Source: a virus
DNA: 34,023 bases
Direction: 5' to 3' (one strand)
Virus record (IMG/VR): IMGVR_UViG_3300027733_000012
Location: 1 to 34,023 of that record
Shown here: positions 1 to 6,595 of the stretch, piece after piece
Layout: each line of letters starts with the position of its first letter
How positions within the stretch are numbered: position 1 is the stretch's first letter
Program-made: the position numbers and the translations under genes
The notes under the pieces: generated by a model
What the model was told of the DNA's origin: nothing
What the model saw: the letters and a program-made list of their open reading frames with translations, nothing else
Database searches by the model: none

Positions 1-127
1 CCACCGAGGTGGAGCCAGCAATCGCCACCGTCACGGTGAGCGCAGTCGAATCGACCGTGTTGTCCTGTGCCTCGGTCCAGTCAGGCTGCGTGGTCTCAGC
101 CAGGTCGGCAACCTCAATCTCAATCGA
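1..127. repeat. Terminal overlap, copy 1 (same as 33897-34023)
   Basis: The first 127 bases are identical to the last 127. The reading frame of the major tail protein continues correctly from the right end into the left end when the two copies are merged. This shows that the contig is a closed circle of 33,896 bases. The length equals a common maximum assembler k-mer, so I read it as an assembly overlap and not as a biological terminal repeat. Virion DNA ends (cos, pac or direct terminal repeats) cannot be read from it. Confidence 0.93.
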
Positions 128-904
128 GGGCGAGCTGGTCAGGGTTATCATGGCGATTCCCATGCCATAGGTCTGCTGCGCATCGAGCACATCTGACAGT
201 GCAAAGCCCGGGTCGTAAGACACCTTGGCAAGAGCCGTCGTGGCCGAGCTCAGGGGACCAGCAGCAGACAGTGCGCAGGCCGTGCCGACCAGAGGAGGAG
301 TGTAAACGTAGGACGGAACTAACCCTGGGGAGGTTACCGAGCCGACAGGCTGCCACTGGCCCTTGATGGACCACTCCACCATAATCTTGCCGCCGGCCTC
401 AAACGAGAACTTGGGGATGCACACGCAGCCGCTGGCCGAGTACTTCTTGCCCGTCGGGGTTTCCTCGTACACGATGGTAAAGGTCGAGGCCGAGTAAGCG
501 TTAGACGACCGACTTGCCGCGATGTCGTAGATAGCCTGGCTGCTGAAGGTGTAGTCCTCGGCGGTGCCTGTGACCTTAAACGGGCAAGACCGAAACAGGG
601 CATACAGAGGCGTGGTCAATGTGCCAAAGTCGACAGTGAAGTTCTGGGCAGTGCCAAAGTTCCACAACAGCTCGGTCGTGAAGCTGATGTCCCAGCCGAT
701 GCCGCCCGTCTTGGCTGCCAGCTCACCACCGTAGGGAGTCATAATGTCAGCGCGACGGATGATGCCAGCGCCACGAGGCGTGAACTTAGGCGTGCCAACG
801 GTCGGCACAAAGTCTGAGCCGGCAGGTGTGACGAGGGTGCCAGGCGTGACCTCGAGCTTGATGTAGACGCCGCTTGTGTTACTCGCATTCAATACTTGAG
901 CCAT
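1..904 (-). CDS. Major tail (tube) protein, N-terminal part; continues at the other contig end
   Basis: The start ATG is at 904, with GAGGT six bases upstream. The frame runs leftward off the window (301 codons) and continues from 33897 to a TAA at 33751, giving 349 residues in all. It begins MAQVLNASNTSGVYIKLEV and is rich in Gly, Ser and Thr with alternating beta-type segments, as expected of a tail tube protein. The call rests mainly on position: the tail completion/terminator genes lie upstream, and the tail chaperone pair and tape measure lie directly downstream, the standard siphovirus order. The tail would polymerise this protein around the tape measure. The last ~100 residues could form an Ig-like or surface domain, but I cannot show that. 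The gene is not truncated in the phage; only the linear contig cuts it. Confidence 0.75.
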   Translation of the reverse strand, partial: MAQVLNASNTSGVYIKLEVTPGTLVTPAGSDFVPTVGTPKFTPRGAGIIRRADIMTPYGGELAAKTGGIGWDISFTTELLWNFGTAQNFTVDFGTLTTPLYALFRSCPFKVTGTAEDYTFSSQAIYDIAASRSSNAYSASTFTIVYEETPTGKKYSASGCVCIPKFSFEAGGKIMVEWSIKGQWQPVGSVTSPGLVPSYVYTPPLVGTACALSAAGPLSSATTALAKVSYDPGFALSDVLDAQQTYGMGIAMITLTSSPSIEIEVADLAETTQPDWTEAQDNTVDSTALTVTVAIAGSTSV

Positions 905-907
905 GGT

Positions 908-1522
908 CTACCTCGCTATGCCCCGTCGTTGATGGACGAGTATTGTTGCTCGAACAGTCTGCTGTATCACTGTTTGCCCCGTGTCATCGAGGCCGACCGC
1001 AAAGTCAGTCGGTGTCACACCTGACCCGGGCAGGCAGTTAAAGATGCCCGTTTGCACAAAGGCCGGTGTGTTCTGATTGCGGGCGTCGTAGTTGACTAGG
1101 CCATACACAGGCGAGGTCAAGATGATGAGGATGCCCTCGATGTAGGCACGCAGGCAGGTCTCGTAGACCTCTTCCGTGAACGGTGCCGTAGTCGACAGAG
1201 GCTGCGCATCACCGAACCCATCGTAGTAGCCCCAGTCGGCATTCACCGACACCTCGAGCTCGTGCACCTGGTCCATCGCACCGAGCGCGTCGATAATCTC
1301 GCTCGTGGTGCGCAGCACGCTCAAGCCAAAGGCAGGCTGCTGCTCGGCAGTCCACTGTGCACGACGGCTCGTGTAGATGTTGGTCGTCAGAGGCGATGGC
1401 AGCCCCGGCACGCCCATGCCAGCCAAGAAGGTGGCGTCACATACCGTCGGCCAGTTAGCCACCACCAAATCGCGCGCTGTGTTGCTCGCTACCTGTGGGC
1501 CCCAGTAGAGCTCGGCACTCAT
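908..1522 (-). CDS. Probable tail terminator / neck protein
   Basis: A 204-residue protein starting at ATG 1522, preceded by a good GGAGG; the ATG overlaps the previous stop as ATGA. It has no transmembrane segment or recognisable catalytic motif. It mixes aromatic-rich and hydrophobic strands (for example YIEGILIILTSPVYGLVNY) with a basic C-terminus. Its place between the virion-morphogenesis (gpG-like) protein and the major tail protein is the usual slot for a tail terminator that caps the tube and joins it to the head. Function is inferred from gene order and size only; a second head-tail connector component is the main alternative. Confidence 0.5.
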   Translation of the reverse strand: MSAELYWGPQVASNTARDLVVANWPTVCDATFLAGMGVPGLPSPLTTNIYTSRRAQWTAEQQPAFGLSVLRTTSEIIDALGAMDQVHELEVSVNADWGYYDGFGDAQPLSTTAPFTEEVYETCLRAYIEGILIILTSPVYGLVNYDARNQNTPAFVQTGIFNCLPGSGVTPTDFAVGLDDTGQTVIQQTVRATILVHQRRGIAR

Positions 1523-2175
1523 GGCTTGCCTCCAACGCTCATCAGGTAACGCACCGCAAACTCGTTGCTCGTGATACCGACCTTGGAGCCAGACGCCTGC
1601 ATCATCGCCAGGCTCTTCATCGCATCGCGCACCGCGTCAATGAACGGGTCGCCAAAGCGCACCAGTGGCCGCTTAGGGGTAGGGATGGTCACCGTGCCAC
1701 TCTTCTTGCGAGAGGTGCGACGCGTGTATGCTCCAACGCCCTTGTCGTGGTTCTCAGCATAGGGCACCGCGCTGCCCAGCTCGACCTTGTTGCCGGTCAC
1801 AGTGTAGACGTAGTTGGGGTCGTTGACCAAGCAGAAGCTAGGCCAGAGCCTCTCCTTCTCTGCCTTGGTCTGGCTCTGCGGCCGAGCATTCCAACGCAGG
1901 ATGCCGCCTGGCTGTATCGTCTTGACGCCAAGGGACCACCGCTTGATGGGGAGCCAGTACCGCTGCTCCTGCCGAGTGTAGCCCGGCCACTTAGGACCCG
2001 TGCTGCTGCCCTGCGTGGCGAACATCACACGACGGCTCTCGGCCCATGCCAGGCTCAAGGGGCTGCTCTTGTCGCCCCAGAACTTCTGCCACTCGCCTGC
2101 GTTGCGGATAGCCGCCTCGAGCTGGTAGACGCCCTGATGGCTGTTGTCCTTCATGGTTATCTTGAAGCTGCTCAT
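1519..2175 (-). CDS. Phage virion morphogenesis / tail completion protein (Mu gpG or HK97 gp10-like)
   Basis: 218 residues, ATG at 2175 three bases after the previous stop. Near residue 140 it has GSAVPYAENHDKGV, the signature-like stretch of the virion morphogenesis/tail completion family, where a conserved Y-A-x-x-H and a following glycine precede a C-terminal proline/arginine segment; here that is PKRPLVRFGD. In these families the protein binds the head-tail interface and helps close the neck or start the tail tube. The N-terminus is rich in Trp, Gln and Arg. Neighbours (a head-tail connector before it, tail terminator after it) agree. Which of the related families it belongs to would need a profile search. 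Confidence 0.65.
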   Translation of the reverse strand: MSSFKITMKDNSHQGVYQLEAAIRNAGEWQKFWGDKSSPLSLAWAESRRVMFATQGSSTGPKWPGYTRQEQRYWLPIKRWSLGVKTIQPGGILRWNARPQSQTKAEKERLWPSFCLVNDPNYVYTVTGNKVELGSAVPYAENHDKGVGAYTRRTSRKKSGTVTIPTPKRPLVRFGDPFIDAVRDAMKSLAMMQASGSKVGITSNEFAVRYLMSVGGKP

Positions 2176-2177
2176 GC

Positions 2178-2657
2178 CTACATCTTATCGGTGTTGGCAT
2201 TCACTGCAAGCCGAGAACCGCTGTTGAGCGTCTTGAGAGTAATCTCGGCCGTGTAGTCAGCATTGCTGTGCAGGATGTTCGGTGCACTCGTGCCTGTCGG
2301 CCGCGTCGTGCCCATGTCGCCCGGCAGCTTGCGCAGGCGGTCCATCAGGTCGTAGGCCTGCTTGTCCCATTCATCGGCCGCCGTGTTGCTGTTCTGGTTA
2401 CGCATGCGCACCACATCAGCCGCCAGCTTGAGCAGGATGTACCTGCCTGCCATCCGATACATCGGCAGCGTCGGCTGCGCATTGAGGCCCTGCGGCGATA
2501 CACCCATGCCCTCGAGGAAGCCGTTGATTTCGGCTGCGTGGTCCTCGATGATGCTATCAGCCTGCGCTGACGTAGGCGTGCTATCGTTGGCAAACGCTAT
2601 CTTGGGTAGCAGCCTGCCAATGTCGGCTCGCACAATGCCAAAGGTGTAAATCGCCAT
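2178..2657 (-). CDS. Head-tail connector / head completion protein (Mu gp36, DUF1320-like)
   Basis: A 159-residue protein. The ORF opens further upstream, but the ATG at 2657 is chosen because a perfect AAGGAGG lies seven bases before it. It is mainly helical: an N-terminal segment (IVRADIGRLLPKIAF), a helix with acidic residues (SIIEDHAAEINGFLEGMGV), then a long amphipathic helix pair containing RMAGRYILLKLAADVVRMR. That plan, and the location just after the major capsid protein, match the DUF1320/gp36 group of connector proteins, which form a ring under the portal. Assignment is by architecture and gene order, not by a decisive motif. Confidence 0.6.
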   Translation of the reverse strand: MAIYTFGIVRADIGRLLPKIAFANDSTPTSAQADSIIEDHAAEINGFLEGMGVSPQGLNAQPTLPMYRMAGRYILLKLAADVVRMRNQNSNTAADEWDKQAYDLMDRLRKLPGDMGTTRPTGTSAPNILHSNADYTAEITLKTLNSGSRLAVNANTDKM

Positions 2658-2676
2658 GGTGCCTCCTTGAGTAGAA

Positions 2677-2733
2677 CTGGGCGGGGGGATGAGCACCCAG
2701 CCCTACTCGAGAAGGGCGAGCCGTAGCCCGCCC
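2677..2733 (-). terminator. Hairpin with UACG tetraloop after the capsid gene; alternative pairings upstream of the connector gene
   Basis: In the minus-strand RNA, twelve bases after the capsid stop codon, 2733-2726 pairs with 2721-2714 (GGGCGGGC against GCUCGCCC, one G-U wobble) around a UACG loop closed by C-G, the very stable UNCG class. Only UUCUC follows, so this is not a classical U-tract terminator; it may attenuate transcription or protect the 3' end of the capsid message. The GGGC at 2714-2717 can instead pair with GCCC at 2700-2703, and a further CTGGG/CCCAG stem (2677-2681 with 2696-2700) sits just before the connector ribosome site. The structures are visible; the role is inference. 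Confidence 0.5.
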
Positions 2734-2744
2734 CCGTCAATGGC

Positions 2745-3770
2745 CTACGAGAGGCCGGTAGCGAGACGGGCCCACTTGTTGGCCGTGCCGCCAAGGACGG
2801 TCACGCCAAAGTCGGACTCGACGTACATGCCAACGCCAGCCGGGTTGAATGCCGAGTAGCTGAAGAGCTGGCCGAGCGCCGCGTTGGGCTCCGGCGTCAT
2901 CGTCTGAAGGAAGCCAGAGTCGCCATAGGCCTCGGCAACCTTGAAGAGCGCGACGTTGCCCGTGGTCATGACAACCGAGCCAGTCTGAGTGGCGATGGTC
3001 GGCAGGTACTGCGGCATAATCTTGAGCTCAAGCGGGACGATGAGCTTGCTGCCAAAGAACGAGTTGAGCTGGCTCATGTCCGACGAACCGGCACGGTACT
3101 GAGCAGTGCCGTCCGACTTGGACGCGATGCCGTAGCCCATCTGGAACACTTCGTTTTTCTGCATCAGGATGTTGGCAGTCGCAAGGTTGCAGACCGCAAC
3201 CCACTTGCCGCTCTCGATGTCGCAGCCGTCAGCAGCCGACGCCAGGAGGAAGTCGTTGAAGTCCTTCTGAAGCGTCGCAGCAGCCGTGCCGCCACCAGTG
3301 ACAGCACCGGTGCTGGCAAAGTTGGCCGTGTCGTTGAGCGCAGCGCCGACAACCGCAGCGTGCAGCTGGGCACCCTGCACCGCGAGCTTCTCGGCATAGC
3401 GAGCCTGGATGTCCTCGCCACGACGGGCGAACTCCTCAATCTGCTTGAGAGTGAGAATCTGGTGGCCCCAGCGGTACAGGCTGCTGTTGTAAGCGGCCGA
3501 GGTCACACGAAGGCCGCCCGGCATCGCGGGGGTGTCGTAGTTGACCGGCTGCGGCACCTGATTGCTGACAGCGCCCGCGCCAGCCTGGAGCAGCGCGTCG
3601 TTCTCAGCGAAGTAATGGTAGTAGCCCTGACGAGTCTCGACCTTGACCACCGGCGAGAGCTCGGCCGCAACCTTGCTCGAGGAACCAGTGCGGAAGAGCG
3701 AGATGCGCTGGAGGATACCAGGACGCAGACCACCGGTGTTTACACCAACTGACGGGAAAGCATAAGCCAT
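2745..3770 (-). CDS. Major capsid protein
   Basis: 341 residues, ATG at 3770 with GAGGT nine bases upstream. It forms the icosahedral shell. The call rests on place (after the protease/scaffold and decoration genes, before connector genes), length, and composition: no signal or membrane segment, an N-terminal helix, a long mixed alpha/beta middle (QILTLKQIEEFARRGEDIQ near residue 110, then a Gly/Thr/Ala loop), and a C-terminal beta-rich part with SDFGVTVLGG. A separate scaffold/protease gene upstream means no long delta domain is needed here, and none is seen. It is probably an HK97-fold or Mu-T-like capsid protein; I cannot show the fold from sequence alone. Confidence 0.78.
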   Translation of the reverse strand: MAYAFPSVGVNTGGLRPGILQRISLFRTGSSSKVAAELSPVVKVETRQGYYHYFAENDALLQAGAGAVSNQVPQPVNYDTPAMPGGLRVTSAAYNSSLYRWGHQILTLKQIEEFARRGEDIQARYAEKLAVQGAQLHAAVVGAALNDTANFASTGAVTGGGTAAATLQKDFNDFLLASAADGCDIESGKWVAVCNLATANILMQKNEVFQMGYGIASKSDGTAQYRAGSSDMSQLNSFFGSKLIVPLELKIMPQYLPTIATQTGSVVMTTGNVALFKVAEAYGDSGFLQTMTPEPNAALGQLFSYSAFNPAGVGMYVESDFGVTVLGGTANKWARLATGLS

Positions 3771-3789
3771 GACGAGACCTCGAGGTTGA

Positions 3790-3803
3790 GCACCCTAGGG
3801 TGC
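3790..3803. repeat. 14-bp perfect palindrome between decoration and capsid genes
   Basis: GCACCCTAGGGTGC reads the same on both strands. It lies in the 44-base gap upstream of the major capsid gene, 20 bases before its ATG and just ahead of its ribosome site. In RNA it would form a short GCACC/GGUGC hairpin; in DNA it could be a dimer-binding site. The half-site TAGGGTGC recurs at 3816-3823 at the end of the preceding gene, so an alternative pairing is possible. It is one of several hairpins placed just before ribosome sites in this genome. Confidence 0.6.
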
Positions 3804-3814
3804 AGGTTTGTTAC

Positions 3815-4285
3815 TTAGGGTGCGACGTACTGCACGACGGCAGGTTGAAACCGCATGAGGCACTGCTGGCCAGACGCAGCGTCGGTCAGGGCATAGCCCC
3901 AAATCCAATCGTTTTCTGCCGCTGCAACCTGCGCCAACGAAACAAACGTTCCGTCTGCATCGCTGTTGTCGATAAGGAGGAATTCGCCAGCACTGACCGT
4001 GCCGTAGGTGCTGATGAGAACCTGCACCACGCAGCCGAGCTGGTCCACGAGCTCGAGCGAGGCGTCACCGATGGACGACGGGTAGGTGCCCGGCGTGAGG
4101 CTGTCAGTGCCCGTCACGATGATGCCGTAGGGAACTCGACCCGACGTGTCAGCAATGCTCACAGTGTTGGCGATAGGGTCACCGTCGTAACCAAGGTACA
4201 CGCCACAACCTTCACGGCTGGTCAGGTCCTGACCAATCTGGTTGATGATGTTCGGTGTCTTGTATGTCGTTGCGCCAAGAGCCAT
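3815..4285 (-). CDS. Capsid decoration-type protein, copy 2 of a tandem pair
   Basis: 156 residues. It is clearly paralogous to the next gene upstream: both start MALG..TYKTPN, share a central PYGI(I/V)V block, then ELVD.LGCVVQV / EIVD.IGCVVQV, and end WGYALT.AASGQQ(C/F)LMRFQP. The beta-rich fold with a G-Y-A-L...A-A-S-G-Q C-terminus resembles small head-stabilising or decoration proteins, which bind outside the capsid lattice. Position between the protease/scaffold and the major capsid gene supports this. Copy 2 carries a longer middle loop (Ser/Thr/Asp-rich). Only a weak ribosome site precedes the ATG, so it may be translated by coupling with copy 1, whose stop lies three bases before this ATG. 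Confidence 0.6.
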   Translation of the reverse strand: MALGATTYKTPNIINQIGQDLTSREGCGVYLGYDGDPIANTVSIADTSGRVPYGIIVTGTDSLTPGTYPSSIGDASLELVDQLGCVVQVLISTYGTVSAGEFLLIDNSDADGTFVSLAQVAAAENDWIWGYALTDAASGQQCLMRFQPAVVQYVAP

Positions 4286-4288
4286 GGC

Positions 4289-4708
4289 TTAGACCTGCTT
4301 GATGAACGGCTGAAAACGCATGAGGAACTGCTGGCCCGACGCGGCTGCCGTGAGCGCGTAGCCCCAAACATACTCACCGACGGTCCCAGCGCCTGCGATG
4401 AACGCCGCGTTGCCGTCGACCTGGAGCGAGTCGCCAATCGCAATCGTACCGCCAGCACCGACCTGCACAACGCAACCGATGGCGTCGACAATCTCGAGCG
4501 CGCCAGCTGCAATCGGGCCGGTGTAGGTGCCATCAACCGAGGCAGCGCCAACAACGACGATGCCGTAGGGCAGCGAGGTCTGCGCTGTGGCAAGGCCAAT
4601 CGTGCCCTGCGCAGTCAGCGTCACGCCACGACCTTCCTTGTCGGTGAGGTCGGCAGTGATGTTGGTAATCTGATTGGGGGTCTTGTATGTCAGGGGTCCG
4701 AGAGCCAT
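4289..4708 (-). CDS. Capsid decoration-type protein, copy 1 of a tandem pair
   Basis: 139 residues, ATG at 4708 with AAGGAG about eight bases upstream. It is a shorter sister of the following gene: roughly half of positions appear identical by eye, strongest in the first 15 residues and the last 25. Copy 1 has a more compact, Gly/Ala-rich middle. It is likely a capsid decoration or head-fibre base protein. Two diverged copies suggest either mixed decoration at different lattice sites or one copy specialised for surface binding. A leader hairpin (4721-4735) directly precedes the ribosome site. Confidence 0.6.
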   Translation of the reverse strand: MALGPLTYKTPNQITNITADLTDKEGRGVTLTAQGTIGLATAQTSLPYGIVVVGAASVDGTYTGPIAAGALEIVDAIGCVVQVGAGGTIAIGDSLQVDGNAAFIAGAGTVGEYVWGYALTAAASGQQFLMRFQPFIKQV

Positions 4709-4720
4709 GGTCAGTCTCCT

Positions 4721-4735
4721 TGCCCGTCATGGGCA
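4721..4735 (-). promoter_or_regulatory. Pre-ribosome-site hairpin of the decoration gene leader
   Basis: In minus-strand RNA, UGCCC-AUGAC-GGGCA forms a perfect 5-bp stem ending immediately next to the AAGGAG of the decoration gene. The same UGCCC/GGGCA stem with a 6-base loop occurs before the early gene at 16268. A role in mRNA stability or access to the ribosome site is possible but unproven. Confidence 0.45.
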
Positions 4736-4743
4736 GTTGGTTG

Positions 4744-5445
4744 TTAGTTGCTACCGCGAGTCGACTTCATCTCGAGCACCGCGTCAGGCGCCTTGCCGAA
4801 CGAGAGCCACGAGGCAGCGAGGCCGACCGTGATGCTCTCCTTGCTCGCAAGCTCCGTGATGAGCTTCCACTGGTCGTCGTCCGACAGGTTCGCGAAGTGC
4901 TTGCTGCCCGGCTTGAGGGCCTCACCGAGGTTCGCCTCACGCGAGCCAACACCAACCGGTGCAATCGTGCGAGGAGCAGGGGCCGACGGCTTGACCGTGC
5001 TGGCAGGAGCGAAGTCAGCGAGCATCGCCTCAAACTTGCCCTTGCCGGCAACGAACGCGTCAGCAAGCATCGTCTCGGTGGCCGAGCTCACCTTGCGGTT
5101 GCCAAGCGAGGTGCGAACATGAGCCAGTGCAGCAGTGCGCTTGGCGACCGCCAGCTCACGCTTGAGCTTGATGACCTCAGACAGGAGAGCCTCGTCGTCC
5201 TTCGGCTCCTCCTCGATGGCCTCGTCCTTGACCTCGTCGACAGCCTCCTCGATGCCCTTGGCCCTCTCGAGCTCGGCAATCGCCGCAGCCTCAATCGCCT
5301 CGGCCTCCTCGTTGAGGTCGGGGTTGGCAGCATGCGCCTCAGAGTGCATCTCAGGGAACAGCTTAGCCATCAGAGCAGCAACCGCCGCCTCATCAAGGCC
5401 AGCCTCTGCACAGTAAGCAGCGCAATCATCTTTGGTCATCGCCAT
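4744..5445 (-). CDS. Candidate internally initiated scaffold protein (nested in the protease gene)
   Basis: An in-frame ATG at 5445 (protein begins MAMTKDDCAAYCAEAGLDEA) is preceded by AGAGGG with seven bases between, a better ribosome site than many genes here have. The 233-residue product would be just the acidic, coiled-coil scaffold half without the protease, as in Mu I/Z and lambda C/Nu3. The spacing and domain boundary are seen; that the start is used is inference from those precedents. Confidence 0.5.
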   Translation of the reverse strand: MAMTKDDCAAYCAEAGLDEAAVAALMAKLFPEMHSEAHAANPDLNEEAEAIEAAAIAELERAKGIEEAVDEVKDEAIEEEPKDDEALLSEVIKLKRELAVAKRTAALAHVRTSLGNRKVSSATETMLADAFVAGKGKFEAMLADFAPASTVKPSAPAPRTIAPVGVGSREANLGEALKPGSKHFANLSDDDQWKLITELASKESITVGLAASWLSFGKAPDAVLEMKSTRGSN

Positions 5446-6006
5446 GTCAGCACCCTCTGAAAGTGATACGCCGCGCATGTCTGCAACGGGCACCTGTTGA
5501 TTTTTGATTTGGGGGATGGTCACGAAGCTGACCTCACCGATGGCAAACGGGTAGCTGGGGCTGTCGTCGAGCTCAGTGCCTGCCCATGCCCGGATGTTGG
5601 GCGAGACATAGGGCACCTCACCCGCATCGAACGCTGCTGCCCACTTGGGGCTCGTGATGTCGAGCCCGCCGTAAATCATGCGCGAGCTCGGCTGCTTGAT
5701 GCCATGCTTGGCCGCCTCGGCCTTGGTCAGCACCACGATGCGACGCAGGTAGCCAGCCGCCGTGCCGTCCTTGTTGTGCTCCACCGCAATCGCAGGGGCA
5801 TAGTCCGACAGCCAACGCTCGAGAGACTCGACCGCGTCATCGAACCGGAACTGCAACTTGTCGGCATCTGTCTCGGCTGCGTCAAAGCGCCAGGTAGTGC
5901 CATGCGCGTTGATGCTGCCCTCTGGCAACAGAGACACCCAGCGAAGCCCGGTGTCGTCACCGAGGTTCACCTGCTGAGTCTTGAGCTTGAGACGGGATGC
6001 ACGCAT
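4744..6006 (-). CDS. Mu I-like prohead protease with C-terminal scaffold
   Basis: 420 residues from ATG 6006, chosen over an in-frame GTG six bases upstream because AGAGG is correctly spaced for the ATG. The N-terminal ~185 residues have the Mu protein I pattern: AVEHNKDGTAAGYLRRIVVL (candidate catalytic His region), then VPYVSPNIRAW, then AIGEVSFVTIP; this phage protease family matures the prohead. The second part is acidic (a Glu/Asp/Ala run near residues 225-275), then a coiled coil (LLSEVIKLKRELAVAKR), as in scaffolds. In Mu the scaffold (Z) is made from an internal start in gene I; here an internal ATG with its own ribosome site is present (see next entry). The catalytic triad was not verified. 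Confidence 0.8.
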   Translation of the reverse strand: MRASRLKLKTQQVNLGDDTGLRWVSLLPEGSINAHGTTWRFDAAETDADKLQFRFDDAVESLERWLSDYAPAIAVEHNKDGTAAGYLRRIVVLTKAEAAKHGIKQPSSRMIYGGLDITSPKWAAAFDAGEVPYVSPNIRAWAGTELDDSPSYPFAIGEVSFVTIPQIKNQQVPVADMRGVSLSEGADMAMTKDDCAAYCAEAGLDEAAVAALMAKLFPEMHSEAHAANPDLNEEAEAIEAAAIAELERAKGIEEAVDEVKDEAIEEEPKDDEALLSEVIKLKRELAVAKRTAALAHVRTSLGNRKVSSATETMLADAFVAGKGKFEAMLADFAPASTVKPSAPAPRTIAPVGVGSREANLGEALKPGSKHFANLSDDDQWKLITELASKESITVGLAASWLSFGKAPDAVLEMKSTRGSN

Positions 6007-6122
6007 GCCCACCTCTTTGCACCCTATCTCAAGCCACTTCTACCCCCTTGCACTGCGGTAGTGCTGTGCTAGTGCGACAACCGCTGCGCTACTGCGGCAC
6101 CATCAACACGGGCGGTATTCTT
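6007..6122. promoter_or_regulatory. Divergent intergenic region with operator-like repeats
   Basis: This gap separates the minus-strand protease gene from the plus-strand winged-helix gene. It contains an inverted repeat GCACT-gcggt-AGTGC (6050-6064), a further TAGTGC (6070-6075) and a direct repeat ACTGCGG (6052-6058 and 6091-6097). A winged-helix gene facing its own repeat-rich upstream region is typical of autoregulation. A possible -35-like TTGCAC lies at 6048-6053 without a convincing -10. Promoter positions are not established. Confidence 0.4.
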
Positions 6123-6380
6123 TTGGCTACTCTCACCAGACGACAACGCATGGTCCTCGATGCTCTCCTCATCTGCCATCGAAAGCCGAGCATGCACCCC
6201 TCCCCTCGCTGGCTCGCAAACCACATCGAGCACTGGGGCGAGAAGGCTGTCAGAGCAGACATCGCCAACCTTATCGCTCTTGGACTAATCGAGGATGTCG
6301 AGGTCGGCACCGGCTCGGCTCCGTCAAAGTACAAACTCCACCAGTGCGACTGCACCTACTGCACCTCGAGGCCCTCATGA
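6123..6380 (+). CDS. Small winged-helix DNA-binding protein (LexA N-terminus-like)
   Basis: The frame is open from 5997 (ATG), but homology-like sequence begins at about 6123 (TTG), giving 85 residues; the start is uncertain, and ATG 6150 is another option. TLTRRQRMVLDALL...MHPSPRWLANHIEHW followed by AVRADIANLIALGLIEDVE matches the LexA-type winged helix: LT-RQ-x-VLD, P-S-x-R-x-(L/I)A in the second helix, then a recognition helix and wing leading to a GLIE-type turn. There is no protease domain, so it is not a SOS-cleavable LexA. It ends in a cysteine-rich tail (CDCTYC). It is likely a regulator of the late arm it sits in, or of itself. The cassette lies opposite to all neighbouring late genes. 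Confidence 0.65.
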   Translation: MATLTRRQRMVLDALLICHRKPSMHPSPRWLANHIEHWGEKAVRADIANLIALGLIEDVEVGTGSAPSKYKLHQCDCTYCTSRPS

Positions 6381-6595
6381 CCAAGCCCGCTTTCAAGCCA
6401 TGGAACCTGCCCCTCTCGGCCGAGGCTAAGGCACGCGCCATCAGCCACATCAACGAGCGGCACGAGATGCTCCTGGCACTCGGTCCCGTCGCCTTTGCCG
6501 CCATGGGCAGGCACGACAAGGCACGCTATGCCCACATTCAGCTGCTCAACCATGGCTACGATGCCCAGCTCTACACCGAGCCCGTGCCCGACTAG
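6377..6595 (+). CDS. Small unknown protein coupled to the winged-helix gene
   Basis: 72 residues from ATG 6377, which overlaps the upstream stop as ATGA and has GAGG before it. It begins MTKPAFKPWNLPLSAEAKA and has one amphipathic helix (RAISHINERHEMLLALG) and a Tyr/His-containing C-terminal half. I do not recognise the family. Translational coupling implies joint function with the winged-helix protein, perhaps as a partner or antagonist. Its TAG stop lies in the CTAG at 6592-6595 that also supplies the stop of the convergent portal gene. Confidence 0.6.
   Translation: MTKPAFKPWNLPLSAEAKARAISHINERHEMLLALGPVAFAAMGRHDKARYAHIQLLNHGYDAQLYTEPVPD

Noticed and set aside
3800-4747. 315-codon plus-strand frame across the decoration genes
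   Set aside because: Antisense shadow; its internal repeat only mirrors the tandem duplication on the minus strand.
6123-6380. Lysogeny repressor
   Set aside because: The winged helix lacks a dimerisation or cleavage domain, there is no integrase or excisionase, and the operator-rich region at 11.2 kb is far from it. A small regulator is a safer reading.
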